A stretch of DNA of 64,000 nt, taken from assembly GCA_037074615.1 (NCBI GenBank), contig CM073522.1, positions 25,356,962 to 25,420,961 of the forward strand. The letters run 5' to 3'. Both the position numbers and the translations under genes were made by a program. Shown one piece after another: positions 36,241 to 48,350 of the stretch. The notes under the pieces were generated by a model. The model made no database searches. It was not told the origin of the DNA and was given only the letters and a program-made list of their open reading frames with translations. This DNA comes from Leucaena leucocephala (lineage: Eukaryota > Streptophyta > Magnoliopsida > Fabales > Fabaceae). Each line of letters opens with the position of its first letter. Within the stretch, counting starts at the first letter, position 1.

Positions 36241-36775
36241 AATTAGGTTCCAATATCTATCAAACTCAATCAATAGCTTTTTTCCTTCCTTCCTATCTTT
36301 CGTAATATCTTTCAATCACATTGCACTTTTACTACTCCTTTGTGTAAAGTGACTTGGAGCATCGCTAGCCTCATTCTGATGATTAACATTATCCCATATA
36401 TTCCTATGTAGGCAATAACAAAATCAAACATAGTAAACAAACTTAATCCTTTTTCCTTCACCACGTTAGAATACTCAACATTTGTTCCTTTAGCATAAAG
36501 AACACGAGTACGGTGAACCACGAGCATGGCAAAGCACAATCGAGCACGACAAAGCACAACGAACATGAAAATAGAGACGAATGACTGAGCACAACGAAGC
36601 CCTATGAAACCACAGAGTATGGAGATCGGAGTAATGAGCGAAGTGAGAAGGAAGATTGACGAAAACTACCATACACAAGAGATCAGAGAAGAGAATCGGG
36701 GATTTTGATGTGAGAGAGAAGTAAAAGAACTAGTGGAAAATGAGATATGAGAGATGAGTGAAGGGGGCTTTGAAA

Positions 36776-37135
36776 ACATATTTTCTAAAGCCAATCTACA
36801 CCGAGTGAAATGGATATCCGGTCTAGAAATGATAGTTCTAAATCGGACCTACAACACAAACGATTTAGAAAGTTTCAAGTTATTATCAAAAATGCCACCA
36901 GTCATTTTTTGTATTTAAAGTGTATTTCAGAAGATAATCTACACTAGATGACGTGGACATCCGATATAGATATGATAGTTCTAAATCGAGCCTTATTCAC
37001 AACCAGTGTAGAAAGTTTTAAACTTATTTATAAAAATGCCATCAGTTAGTTTTTGTTTTAAAATATAATTCAAAAAGGGTGATAATCTACACCCGATGTT
37101 GACACATCCGGTTTAAATCTTATAGTTTTATTTTT
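36776..37135. repeat. CACTA-1 internal subterminal-repeat block (upstream of Transposase_24 gene)
   Basis: TCTACACCGAGTGAAATGGA, TCTACACTAGATGACGTGGA and AATCTACACCCGATGTTGAC occur here. They line up in the same order with words at 43225-43475. The block starts with CATATTTTCTAAAGCC, close to the terminal-repeat neighbour ATATGCTTTCTAAAGCC. Confidence 0.65.
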
Positions 37136-37439
37136 TTCCCACACGCCGGTTCATTACCCCATCCCCTTAAGCTACAACATAGAGGTGCAACAGTTTAACA
37201 AAACTTAAAGCAACGAGTTAGAGTTAGCGTCAGCGAAACTTATAGAACAAGAACAAGAAACTTACATTGATTCAACCTATATATATTGTCCTACATTTTG
37301 CCATTACATCCAAAAGATAAAATACTCACATACAAATCAATCAGAATCTACTTCATCTTTATTCAATTTTGGTAAACCTACTAAAAAGGAAGGGGTCTCA
37401 TAAATCGAATCATCATCATTAACAACCTTTTTCCTTGGA

Positions 37440-40400
37440 GAGCCACTGACCATCTTTTATTTTCCGGATCAGTGATATAGAATACTTGCTTTGCTTGGTC
37501 TGCCATAATAAAAAGCTCATCCCCAAAACTTGTACTATTCAAATCAACTAGTGTAAATTCTAACTGATCGATCAGAACACCGTTATTTATATTAGCCTAC
37601 TTGCATTTGAACAACGCAAACTATAAATTTGGAGTAGACCACCTCCCAAATCTCTTCAACAATGCCCTAATAAGGGGACTTCTAGTTTAAGATAGTTGTC
37701 TTTTGAACAAAAAAAGTGCATAGCTTCAACCACTAACATAACACCACTATTTTGCACGTTACTTTTATCATCTTGGGACTTTGTATTAAAGGAATACCCG
37801 TTGATATCAATGAATTTCAACTTACCACATCAAATTCAGGACCATATCCAACCATATAACTGTATCAGAAACATAATCCTCATTTTTAAACTTCTATTTC
37901 AACTACTGTGCAAAAGATTTGTTGTGTTATCTAATCAACTTTTTCTTTGTCATTCTATTATTTTCTTTCCTGACAAGCTCCTTATGAACAACTATATAGT
38001 CTTGAACTTCATCAATGTTATTCAAGATGTGTAAGTGTATTTACAGAAATTAATTAAGCTTAACACTTTTCACCTTCATTCCGTGTTGACCCCTTCTTTT
38101 GCACTTAGTTTAGGGAGACCGGTAAGTCTTACTTTAGATAGGTAATTTTGACAAAAATCCATAGCTTCTTCGGAAACATATTTTTGAACAAAGGATCATT
38201 CTGGCCAATTTGGATTCTTCATATACCCTTTTAGAATTTTCATGTATATTTTAATTGGGTACATCTATCATAAGTATATGGGCCATACAGTTTTATTTCT
38301 AGCACCAGATGAACAATGAGGTGTACCATGATGTTAAAAAAAAGTAGGAAGAAACATTTTTTTCAAGTTGGCACAAAATAACACAACCCTCGTGCTCCAA
38401 TTCATCCAAATTTTCAGTCTCAAAGACTTTGCCACCTATCGCATTGAAGAAGTAAAGTCAATTTATAATATGTCTCAAATAATCTTGAAGGATGCCTCGA
38501 ATAACCTCTGGGAGTAATTGTTACATCAAGACATGACAATCATGAGACTTTTGACCTACTAATTTCAAATATTTCATCGACACAATCTTCTTAAGATTTG
38601 ATGAGTACCTAGAGGGAACTTTGATTCCTTGCAAACACTCACAAATACTTCTTTTCTCATCCTTGGACAAAATATTATATTCTTCAACACAATAACTCCC
38701 CTCACCATCTAGCGTTGGATGTTAATCCTCTCGTATTTTCATTTCTTGCAAATCTAATCTTGCATTCAAATTGTCTTTAGAACTACCCTGTATGTTGAGA
38801 AGTGTTCTAATAATGCTATCACACAATTTTTCTCCACATGTATGACTTCAATACAGTGCCTTACATGAAGATTATGCCAATACAGAAGCTCAAAGAAGAC
38901 ATCTTTTTTTCCATATATTTTTCTTGGTAGTCTTACCGAAATGAACATTGATGTCTTTCATATTTTCATAAACTTGCTCTCCAGTCAATGGCTAGGGAGC
39001 ATTTTCAAATTCTTAGCCACCAAATTTTTTTTCTTCAGTCGACGGTATGGGTGGCCTTATCTAAGAAATATCTTATAACCTAGGTAGATTGTCTTTCTTC
39101 CATAACGGAGTTGATAGTAGCAAGTACCTTCCTCACAAATTGGACATGCTTTATGGCCTTTAACACTATACCCTAACAAGCTTCCGTATGCAGGAAAGTC
39201 ATTAATTGTACAAAAGATCATGGCTTATAATTTAAAAACGTCCTTCTTATTCTCATAAAAAACATCCACACCTTCCCATAGATTCTTCAAATATTTGATC
39301 AAGGGTCTTAGGTAAACGTCTATGTCATTTCTCTAGTTGTTTTGGTCTTAATATAAACATAGACAATATTGTATACTTGCGTTTCATACTCAACAAGGGG
39401 ATAGGTTGTAAATCACCAAGAGAACGGGCCATGAACTATGTATGCTGCTAAGTCTTCAATAAGGGTTGATGCTATCTATCACATCCTCACTTTCCTAGCT
39501 TTATCTTCTCCAAACCAGTACCCTATTATGTTTGGAAAAGGTAGGGGTGAGATTTTGGGGGAAATCTCAGTAGCAAACGGTACCATTCAATGTATACAAG
39601 ATGAATGCAAGTGCATTACATGTTTCCTTTATCTTTCCTCAGTTTCCATTTGCATACCATTATGCTATATGCCTATTCCTATCATGCATGACTATAACCT
39701 CATAAAAGCAGAGCATATATCATTCATCATCATCATATATCATAATCATATTAACACACAAGCATGTACATCAAGCATACAAGAATGGGTAAGTTCACTA
39801 CCTGGTGTGTAGCCCTTCCTTTAGTCCTTAGCTTCTGTTCTAAAGTTCCTTCTTTTCATAGGTCAGAGCCTATAAATAGCATAATAATATTCTTATCATT
39901 ATCCTATCCAGCATAGCTCCACTTAACTCAGGCTTATCTTGTGATAATACCCCTATTCTGACAATCCCCTAACTTTTTTCTATCCACGGATAACCTTATA
40001 GAGAAAGATATTTCTCTATTCTAACTATAAAATTTATAAGAACAATCCTCTAATTTATTAGAGCAGGGACTAGAAGAAATTATTTACCTTATTCCTAAGT
40101 TCGTCGAGTCCCTAAGCTCCTTGGATTGCTCCTAACTCAGCCATAACTCCTTTTCTTTCCTTCCTTTCTCTCTTACTTTCTTTCTCTCTCTCTCTCTCTT
40201 CCTTTCTCTTATTTCTTGGTTCTTAACGTGGAATGAAATGGGAGGGGGTGAGGGGTATTTATAGTTGAGGCAAGATGAAATGGATGGCTCAGATCAAATC
40301 ACGATGAAGGGTCAGATCGCTTAACTTCCTCAAGAAGCTTCGCCTGCATTATCGTGATGACATCATCATCCTGAATGACTCATCAAAGTGACATCATCAA

Positions 40401-43023
40401 GGGACACCTCACATGCTTAGGTGGCACAATGGTGGGGCCCTTGGGATAACTCACCAGTTGACTCAGCGCTTCCAAAGAATTCCAGAGTCTTATCCCGGAA
40501 TAAACGGCTGAGATCGTGCCACATGTCCTTAGCTTTTTCTTCTTCCCCTAGATTAGTGCCATGTGGCATCTTGATAGGTACCTTTCATGCCACCTTATGG
40601 CTTCCGGATAAGTCCAAAGCTTTATCTAATAAATCTCCCGGTTATCACTTCAACTGGGTAAGTTTACTTCAATTAAAAATCACTAAAATATTATTTTAAT
40701 GTCACTTTAACCCACATATTTCTTGGGTTACATTTTTGTACTTATTGGAATGTCATCTTGGGTCTCTGATTAAGCTCAAGTACTTTGATGGCTCAATTCT
40801 TAAGAAACATCCCTTGGTAAATTATCAAAATGCCCTTGGTTCCTCTTTATTTACTTTAATTAGTCTAGGGGCATTATTGTCTTTTCACACCTTACCAGAG
40901 TATTTCCTGACCCTGGTTAACTATTCAGATAACCTTCCTTGACTGTCAAACCTTAGTGAAATGACCAAAATACCCTTCACTCATTCTTTAACTATTTTAT
41001 AACATAGGGGTATTTTTCGTCATTTTGCACCTTTTTCTTGATATTTCTGGACACTGACCCTTTTACCAGATAAACTGATATCATGGGCCTGGGCCTTATT
41101 TTGAGTCATCATGGGCCTCTTGTGACATCATCTGGGCTCATTCAGTCCCAGCTTGCTTACTGCTTAAGTTTCCCAATCGGATATCGGGCGTTCACTTTCG
41201 GACATCATCTAAAAAGTGAATAACTTTGCTTACAGATCTCCTTTCAGAATTCTGTCAGTTCCCTGACCTCTAGCTTCACAGGATGTATTTTCTTGTAACT
41301 TTTCACTTATATCTGAGGTCTAGGAGATTTAATAAAAATTTCAGATAACTTTCAGACTATCAGATAAATTTCAGCTATCTGAAACTCTAATAAAATTTCT
41401 ATATTAAGCTAGATTAACGAGCATCATTTTCTCTATCTACTGATAAAATTTGGGACTGAAATGCTTCCTAGCAGTTTTAAGCCACTTCCGGCTCAAATTT
41501 CTATAATTACCATTTTGCCCTTGAAAACTTTTCCTCTTTTCAATTAAGTCCCTTAACTTTTCATAATTACACTTAACGGCCCATAAATTGTGTTTACTTT
41601 CATTTTTGCACCATGAAACTTTTAGACTTTAACTTTAGTCCCTTTCTTTGCTAAAATGACCATTATGCCCTTAGGGACTTTCACTATTTATATATAAGTC
41701 CCTGTACTTTCACTTATTTGCAGTTTAATCCCTAAAAACCCTCTGTATGTTTCTAGGACTTCTACTCAAAGGGATCTGGTAGCCTATCTATTTCAGGCTA
41801 CTTTCTGAGTCTCTGGGTCTAAAAATTGGGATATTATATTTCTACCCCCTTAAAATAAATTTCGCCCTCGAAATTTAATCAATACCTTAGCCAAATTATC
41901 TTGACATTTGGCTGAATGCTCTTATCATCCATAAAACCTTTACATCTATTTTGTGCCATTATGTTCTCTTTTTTGAATCAACTTAATCCGAGTTGAAATC
42001 TACTCATTTCTATTACTCATCAATCTGCTATCATCTATTTATCTGCTTATGCTTATGGACAACTTACTGGACTTGTGAGTATTGTACATTTCTTTCATAT
42101 CTTATCCTTCAGAATTTTGATGTAATTCTGGAGTCTACATCATTCGTCTTAGACTTTGCTAGTCTCTCAGGAGAAATAGTGTTCTTTTGCCTTTCTTTCT
42201 CCTGATACAAAATCATAATTCAAATTATGATTCTAACATAAGGGGTTCTATCTTCTAACTTTTCTAATTCTTTGTAACTTTTCTTATCTTTTTACATAAC
42301 TCTATGCATCTATGCCAAAACTTTGTGGCATTTGCACTCTTTCTTATCCTTTCTCAGGGCTTACCTATTATTAGGCTACTCTTGTCTTAGCACCTTTTGT
42401 GCTACTGGGTTAGGGCTATGTTACTCTTTGTATAGCTCTAGGCCCTAGCATTCTCTTTCTCATATAACTGCGTTCTATCTTTCCTCTTCCTTAGACCCTC
42501 TTCTTTAGGTCTCTCTGACCTTTTAATCTCTTTATCTTCATTTGGAGGATCTATCTGATCATACTTCTCTATTCTCAAAACATATGGAGTTCTCTTCTCT
42601 GTTCCTCAGGCATACTTCTACAAAACTTTGAATATCAGCACTCAGATTTTAACTTGAACTCCGTATTCGTTTAAAGGAAAACTAAGTTCAGTCTTTATAT
42701 AATAGAGGCTATCTGAGGAAAATCATTATAAATAATTTTTTTCTATATGAGTTTATCAACTTCTTTACCTTAACTTCGTCTTTGGCATTCATCTTCCCAT
42801 AGAGATACTACATTGTACTCATATCTTCATGGCTCATTACTTTCCTTAGGCTAGGTTTAACTGTGATATCACGAATCATGTCCTCTACCAGATCATCAGT
42901 ATCCATATCATCAATGGTATGTTCCACCTGTTCAGATGCATTTGACCTTTCCACATCTTCACCATGCCATACCCATACAATATAATTCTTGCAAAACCCC
43001 TCACAAATTAAATGAGTGTACAT
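37440..43023 (-). pseudogene. TNP2-type CACTA transposase, interrupted and partly deleted
   Basis: Cut-and-paste transposase of the TNP2/Transposase_21 family (PF02992). N terminus: HLICEGFCKNYIVWVWHGED and VEDMIRD (43020-42866), the transposase-associated domain. Then a retroelement fragment (42866-39479) replaces about 300 residues. The frame resumes at INPY..LSS and SSWPVLLVIYNL (39475-39420), then NDIDVYLRPLIKYLKNLW (39350-39270), KGHKACPICEEGTCYYQLRYG (39170-39110), KIYGKKDVFFELLYWHNLHV and RHCIEVIHVEKNC (38930-38820), and C-terminal pieces NTKSQDDKSNVQNSGVML and AKQVFYITDPEN down to about 37440 (DUF4216-like). Many stops; not functional. Confidence 0.8.
39479..42866 (-). mobile_element. 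5'-truncated element-B relative (LTR plus internal end) in TNP2
   Basis: On the minus strand the LTR runs from 41838 (TATAATATCCCAATTTT, first G lost) to about 39479 and is homologous to the LTRs at 46243 and 53980. Next to it is a polypurine tract AAGGGGGTAGAAA (41839-41851, read inverted). The internal part 41852-42866 matches the inverse of about 51120-53980 minus the family C solo LTR. The 5' LTR and most of the internal region are missing. An antisense TATA word lies near 40255-40264 and the conserved stem at 39548-39569. Confidence 0.75.
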
Positions 43024-43199
43024 ACCTGTAATTAATCCAATTCAAGTAAATGGCAATCATGAATCGACACAAATAATAGAAAAAGCTACCAATGCATAAA
43101 TTTTTAGTTCTCAAGATAAGGAGTTTAAAATAAAACTCACTGTGACAGAACTACCGAGAACACGTACACGAACCAGTGAAAAATGAGAGATGAGAGGTG

Positions 43200-43500
43200 C
43201 GAATGAGGTTTCAATTAAAGTATATTTCAGTAGCCAAGCTACACCAGATGAAATGGACATCCGGTGTAGAAAGAACTTTTTTCTATGTCGAACATAATTC
43301 ACATCAGGGTTAGAAAGTTTTCAACACCGAATCAAATGGACAACTAGTGTAGAAAGATGCCACCGAGCATTTTTTAATTAAAATATATTTCAGAAGTAAA
43401 TCTACACTAGATAAAATTTGCATAAGATGTAGAAAGTGTGATAATCTACGCCTAATGTTGACATGTCCGATTTCAATCTTATTGTTTTATTCTTTTGCAT
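43200..43500. repeat. CACTA-1 internal subterminal-repeat block (upstream of TNP2)
   Basis: Contains CTACACCAGATGAAATGGAC, CATCCGGTGTAGAAAG and AATCTACGCCTAATGTTGAC. It is a second copy of the block at 36776-37135, and the similarity continues into the following 3'-region-like words (GAACAAGAAACTT, CAACCTATATATA). Confidence 0.65.
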
Positions 43501-43714
43501 CTTTTTCCTTTAGCTTTTGAAAAATAAAAGGAACACAATGTCAGAACAAGAAACTTGTTAAATTTCATTCATTCAAACTTTAGTAACTTTACATCCAAAG
43601 TTTGAAATCTCAAAAAAATATCTATCAACCTATATATAATATATTATCTCCTCCTTTTTGTCATTACATAAAAAAGATAACAAAGGAAGGGCAAGAGAAA
43701 GGTAAGGCCTTTCA

Positions 43715-44016
43715 CTAATCAGAGTCAGAGTTGGGATCAATAGTATTATAGAAACTATCATTTTGTTGATGGTGGCGAAATTCAGAGCGGAAGGCTCTAA
43801 AACAGTCTGTCAGTCTCTCAAGTTTTAGAGTTAGTTCTTCCACTGAGTCCTCTAGGCCATTGAAGGGCAGGATGAGTTCCTCAAGGATCTCCACAGAGTG
43901 AGAACCAGGGGAGGAAGAGAAGGAACTGAAGGGTAAGGGACATGATCCTTGTATTCAAAATCATCTCTGCTTCTTTTGTGCAGCGGAGAAAGAGGTGTGC
44001 TTAAGGAAGAATCCAT
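43715..44016 (-). pseudogene. Small coiled-coil CACTA gene (copy 2), unassigned
   Basis: From ATG at 44016: MDSSLSTPLSPLHKRSRDDF, then a frameshift near the CTTCCTCCCC run (about 43910). In the next frame HSVEILEELILPFNGLEDSV and EELTLKLERLTDCFRAFRSE continue, and it ends DPNSDSD at the TAG 43717-43715. It is about 100 residues, with a Ser/Pro-rich basic start, coiled-coil centre and acidic end, the same plan as the CACTA-2 copy at 25869-26186. It is the first gene of CACTA-1 and precedes TNP2. I do not recognise a family. Confidence 0.55.
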
Positions 44017-44264
44017 TAGAGGGTTCAGATAGAAGAAAAGAAAAGAAAACAGAGAGAACGTGAGATGAAAAGTACTGAGCAAGTGTATATATTTAAAGTT
44101 AAGGAAAGAACGGTTTCAGAAAAAAAATATAAAAGAATGCAATTGGCCTTCAATCATAATGACTACAAACACTGGGAACTAAAGAAGTGAGATGAACTTT
44201 ATGAAGAAGTGGCATAAAAGAAGCGGGAAAAGATAGACGAGAAACTGAATAGTCACAAGAGGAC

Positions 44265-44600
44265 GAAGTTAATCTATACCTAATGAAATGACATCTGGTG
44301 TAGAAAGAAAACATCTAAACCCTACAGGCAACTAGTTTGGACGTGTTCATTGTTACCACGAACAAGGGCAGCCGGTGTAGAAAGAACTTTTTCTAAACTC
44401 GACCTCAAGGCAACTAGTGTAAAAAGTATATTTTAAACTGGCTATGGAGGTATCCGGGGTAGTAATTATCTTCTACACCCGTCACATGTACATCCTGTGT
44501 AAATATTTTATCTTATTTACAAAAATATCACCGATCATAATTTTTAAACTGTCTCTACAAGAACCAGTTTAGAAATAGGGCTTTAGAAAGCATATTTTGT
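44265..44600. repeat. CACTA-1 right subterminal repeats
   Basis: Repeated TCTACACCNGTCA / GGTGTAGAAAG words in both orientations, adjacent to the right terminal repeat. Confidence 0.7.
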
Positions 44601-45500
44601 AGTAGTGGAAATTCCTTAACATTACACCATTGAAGTATGAAAACAATTGGAACAAAGTCATGACGTTCCATATAAGCCAAAATCTCATTCGCAAAATCAC
44701 CCCATAGAGTACACTGAAGACGTTCTAGCTTGAAATCATTTTGTTAGTAACATAAATGACTAATAATATCCATAACCTTACATTTATACAAAGCACAAAC
44801 ATAATGTTGTGAAGGGAACCCTTATATAACAACAGAAAATCGCCAAACATCTTACGCTTCATCCATCAACTCATTATCCACCCTTGTCGACAGTGACCTT
44901 CAACAATGCTCTCATCACATGAATCCATGCTCGAATCCTTCCCTGATAACATCTAGAAAAAGCACATATGTATCATGTAAGAAAAGAGTTTATAGGATGC
45001 TAGCCAAAATATAGTGAGCGAGCGCCAAAGCACACTAAAACATACCCACAAGAAAACGGTCGTCCACAATTGGCCTAACCACGGTCTGAAACTGAAAGTT
45101 AATACAATACGGGGTGGTTAGTTGTGTGATAAGTGCTAGTGGTGGGGACAAAGTCAAGCGAGGCAGAACACAAGTACCCAACCCCCTCCACACCCCCCCC
45201 GGGGGTTCTCGTGCAAATTCTTGTGATGACGCTGAAACAAACCCACTGCGGACGGTTCCAAGAATACGATCTCCCTGTACAATAACAAAAGTACCACGAG
45301 ACAACCATAATGACAACTAATTAATGACCAAACTCAAACAAACCAAATATAAATATAAATAAAAACAGGAATAGGAATTATTTGTGGCCGTCTGCATCTT
45401 GCATAACAAACTCAATAGAGGACACTTCCTTCCTACATAACAAATCAAATACGGGCAGAAATCTTCCAATTCTGACGATTGGTGTTTATAAACCGGACAA

Positions 45501-46242
45501 CATGATAGACTATAACCATTGCAATATGATCAGCTATAGATATCTGTTACTGAAATTATGGATGGAAAGCAAGAAAGGCAGAAGCTGCCATTAGTAACAC
45601 ACACATATATACACACCAGAAACCTCAAATGCCCATCGCAAACAGACATCTGAAACATGAGCATGATGGAAGCAAACCACACCGATTGGGCCACAACAGC
45701 TTAATGAACGTCGAAAAATCTGCACAATCTCTCGCATATATTTCTCAAAATATTGAGAATATAGTTAATATAACCAAATCCCACAAAATTATTAAAATAT
45801 TAAATTAATAAAACAGTCACTACCAGATTGTGGGCTGGGGAACACGTAGATAAATGTACATGAGAGTTAGGCACATAGACACACGAAAATCACAACCTCC
45901 TAGGCATAAATGAGTGACGTAAAAAATTGAATGAATTTACTAACCATAAAAAAATCACAATTATATTATGCTTGAAAATTACGCCACAATTATAGGAAAT
46001 TAGCCCAAATACCCCAAATAAGGCCGTTGACGTGGATAGTTTAAGACACCTACTTTCAATCCTACTTATATATATATACACACATATTGATCACTTAAAA
46101 TTTGAACCAAGCACTTATCGGATGGTGCAACTTTCCTCAGGACCTTGTGCTGTTTGAATTCTCAATCCTCTCAAAAAACCTAAGATCATAATATCTCAAT
46201 TTATACTTTATGTAGAGGAGACATATTTTAGGAGATGTTATT
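45501..46242. other. Spacer upstream of element B
   Basis: No gene recognised; it may contain lost upstream exons of the RPA-like pseudogene. It ends with TTATT (46238-46242), the left target copy of element B. Confidence 0.4.
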
Positions 46243-48334
46243 TGTAATATCTCAATTTTCAGGCCTAAAGACTAAGAAAGTAGCCTAAAATAAATAGGTT
46301 ACTAGACACCTTTGAGCAGAAGTTCCATAAACATACAGAGAGTTTTTAGGGACTAAACTGCAAATAAGTGAAAGTATAGGGACTTATATATAAATAGTGA
46401 AAGTCCCTAGGGGCATAATGGTCATTTTGTAAAAGAAAGAGACTAAAGTGAAAGTCTAAAAGTTTTATGGTATGAAATGAAAGTAGACATAAGTTGTGGG
46501 CCATTAGGAGTAATTATGAAAAGTTAAGGGACTTAATTGAAAATATGAAAAGTTTCCAGGGGCAAAATGGTAATTATAGAAAGTTAAGCCGAAAGTGGCT
46601 AGAACTGCCCGGAAGTATTTCAGTCCCAAATTGTATCAATAGATAGAGAAAGTTGTGTTGGTTAATCTAGCATGATGCAGAAATTTTATTGGAGTTCTAG
46701 ATAGTTGATATTTATCTGCTAGTCTGAAAGTTATCTAAAAATTTTATCAGAACTTTTGGAACACAGATATAAATGAAAAGTTACAGGAAGGTGCGTCCTG
46801 TGAAGTCAGAGGTCAGGGAACTGACGAAACCCCAAAAGGAGTCCTGTAGGAAAAGTTATTCACTTTTTACTGAATTTTAACAGGAGTTTGTTGACACCCG
46901 ATATTTGAATAGGAAACTTAAGAAGTAAGCAAGCTGGGACTGAATGAGTTCAGATGATGTCATAGGAGGCCCATGATGACACCAAGTGAGGCCAGGCCCA
47001 TGATATCAGTTTATCGGTTAAACGGGCAAGTGTCCATAAATATTCAGAAAATGTGAAAAATGACGAAAATACCCTATGTTATAAAATAATTAAAGAATGA
47101 GTGTAGGGTATTTTGGTCATTTGACTAAGGTTAGACGGCCAAAGAGAGTTCCCAGAATAGTTGACCAAAGTCAGGGAACACTCTATTGAAATGTGAAAAG
47201 ATAATAATGCCCCTAGAATTATGAAAGTAAATAAAGAGGAACCTAGGGTATTTTGGTAATTTGCCAATGGATCTGTAATTAAGTTAATACCCAGTCCAAG
47301 AATGTCAATGGTAGGAAGAATCCAGATACTAGATTTAAGATCAGAATATATATTATGGAATGTCAGAAAAATTAGGTTCAGAAAATAGTCTAGTTTTTGG
47401 GAATCGGACTGAGCTGGTATAGGATTAGACATATCATACTTGAGTTTTCCAGAAGCGATGACTCACCAGGTGAGGTGTCCCAAGGGACCCACCAAAGTGC
47501 CACCTAGCATACAAGGTGTCCTTGATGATGTCATCTTGATGATACAGGCAAAGCTTCTTGAGAAAACTAAGCGATCTGAGCCGTTCATCCACCTATAAAT
47601 ACCCCTCACCCCTCTTTCCATTCCACACACAGAAGGCAAGAAGAAGGGAAAGGAAGAGAGGGAGAGAGAGAGAAAGGAAGGAAAAGGAAGGAGGTCTGAC
47701 CGAGATAGGAGCAATCCAAGGAGCTTAGGGACTCAGCAAGCTTAGGAATAAGGTAAGTAATTTATTCTAGTCCCTGCTCTAATAAATTAGAGAATTGTTC
47801 TTAGAAATTTAATAGTTAGAATAGAGGATTGTCTCTCTCTTGATAAGGTTAGCCGTGGATAGAAAGAAAGTTAGAGGATTGTCAGGTTGAGGGTAATACC
47901 TCAAGATAAGCTTAAGTTAAGTAGAGTTATACTGGATAGGATAATAATAAGAATATTATTATGCTATGTATAAGCTCTGACCTCTATAAAGAAAGGATCC
48001 CAGAGCAAAGGTTAAGGATTAAGGAAAAGTTGCTTGACAGGTAGTAAACTTATCTAAACTTGTATACGTTGAATGTATGGTTGATTGTGTTATGGTATTC
48101 ATATGTAATTGTTGAAGCTTTGTGCTATGATTACTTTGGCCAATTATATTTCATATGTTACACGGAAGAATGCATATTACATTATGTTGACACAATCACA
48201 AGTAAGCACTAATGCATACATTGTTTAGTACCGTTTGCTACTGAGATTTTCCCCGAAATCTCACCCATATCTTTTCCAAACATAACAGGGTACTATTTTG
48301 GAGAAGTTGAAGCTTTGGAAAGTAAGGTATGACA
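46243..48334 (+). repeat. 5' LTR of element B
   Basis: 2092 bp, TGTAATATC...GTATGACA. A TATA box CTATAAATAC lies at 47593-47602. A GA-rich leader ends AATAAG|GTAAGT (donor GT at 47753). The stem TGAGATTT/AAATCTCA is at 48242-48263 and an acceptor-like CATAACAG has its AG at 48287-48288. Confidence 0.85.
47593..47602 (+). promoter_or_regulatory. TATA box in the 5' LTR of element B
   Basis: CTATAAATAC followed by a CCCTC stretch, about 30 bp before the presumed transcription start. The same CTATAAATACCCC context is found in the minus-strand LTRs near 40255 and 56423. Confidence 0.6.
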
Positions 48335-48338
48335 TTTT

Positions 48339-48350
48339 TGGTATCAGAGC
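48339..48350 (+). other. Primer-binding site of element B
   Basis: TGGTATCAGAGC, the usual complement of the 3' end of initiator methionine tRNA in plant LTR elements, four bases after the 5' LTR. Confidence 0.85.

Larger units (their letters stand above)
33503..44607 (-). mobile_element. CACTA-1, 11.1-kb En/Spm-type element
   Basis: Ends CACTACTACAAAATAGACTT (left) and, inverted on the right, CACTACTACAAAATATGCTT. The flanks are AAA (33500-33502) and GAA (44608-44610), a 3-bp duplication with one change. Genes, all minus strand, in order: small coiled-coil gene (44016-43715), TNP2 transposase (43023 to about 37440), Transposase_24/Ulp1-like gene (about 36240-34140). All are broken. Subterminal-repeat blocks with TCTACACCGG-type words lie at both ends and before each internal gene. 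A 5'-truncated LTR element (39479-42866) sits inside the TNP2 gene. Confidence 0.85.
33281..45500 (-). pseudogene. RPA70-like ssDNA-binding protein gene, split by CACTA-1
   Basis: Related to the large subunit of replication protein A, whose OB folds bind single-stranded DNA; many plant copies are Helitron-linked or stray paralogues. Pieces on the minus strand: NWKISARI near 45474 and SIEFVMQDADG near 45400; an exon from 45274 with GDRILGTVR, then after a frameshift at a C/G run near 45190 YHTTNHP and INFQFQTVV (first OB fold); an exon 44728-44608 after a TACTAAC branch site, LERLQCTLWGDFANEILAYM...FVPIVFILQWCNVKEF; and an exon 33393-33281, RRNKISDSTFISRMLIQL to TAA. The last two exons are joined by a codon split across the intron (A|GG, Arg). 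CACTA-1 sits at the end of the 44728 exon. Stops and frameshifts show it is dead. No Helitron end was found. Confidence 0.7.

Noticed and set aside
39475..42875. GTGAT on both sides of the retroelement fragment in TNP2 as a target duplication
   Set aside because: The fragment lacks its 5' LTR, so a true duplication is not expected at the 42866 side; a deletion junction fits better.
45114..45320. 68-codon plus-strand frame
   Set aside because: Antisense to the RPA-like pseudogene exon, which explains the sequence better.
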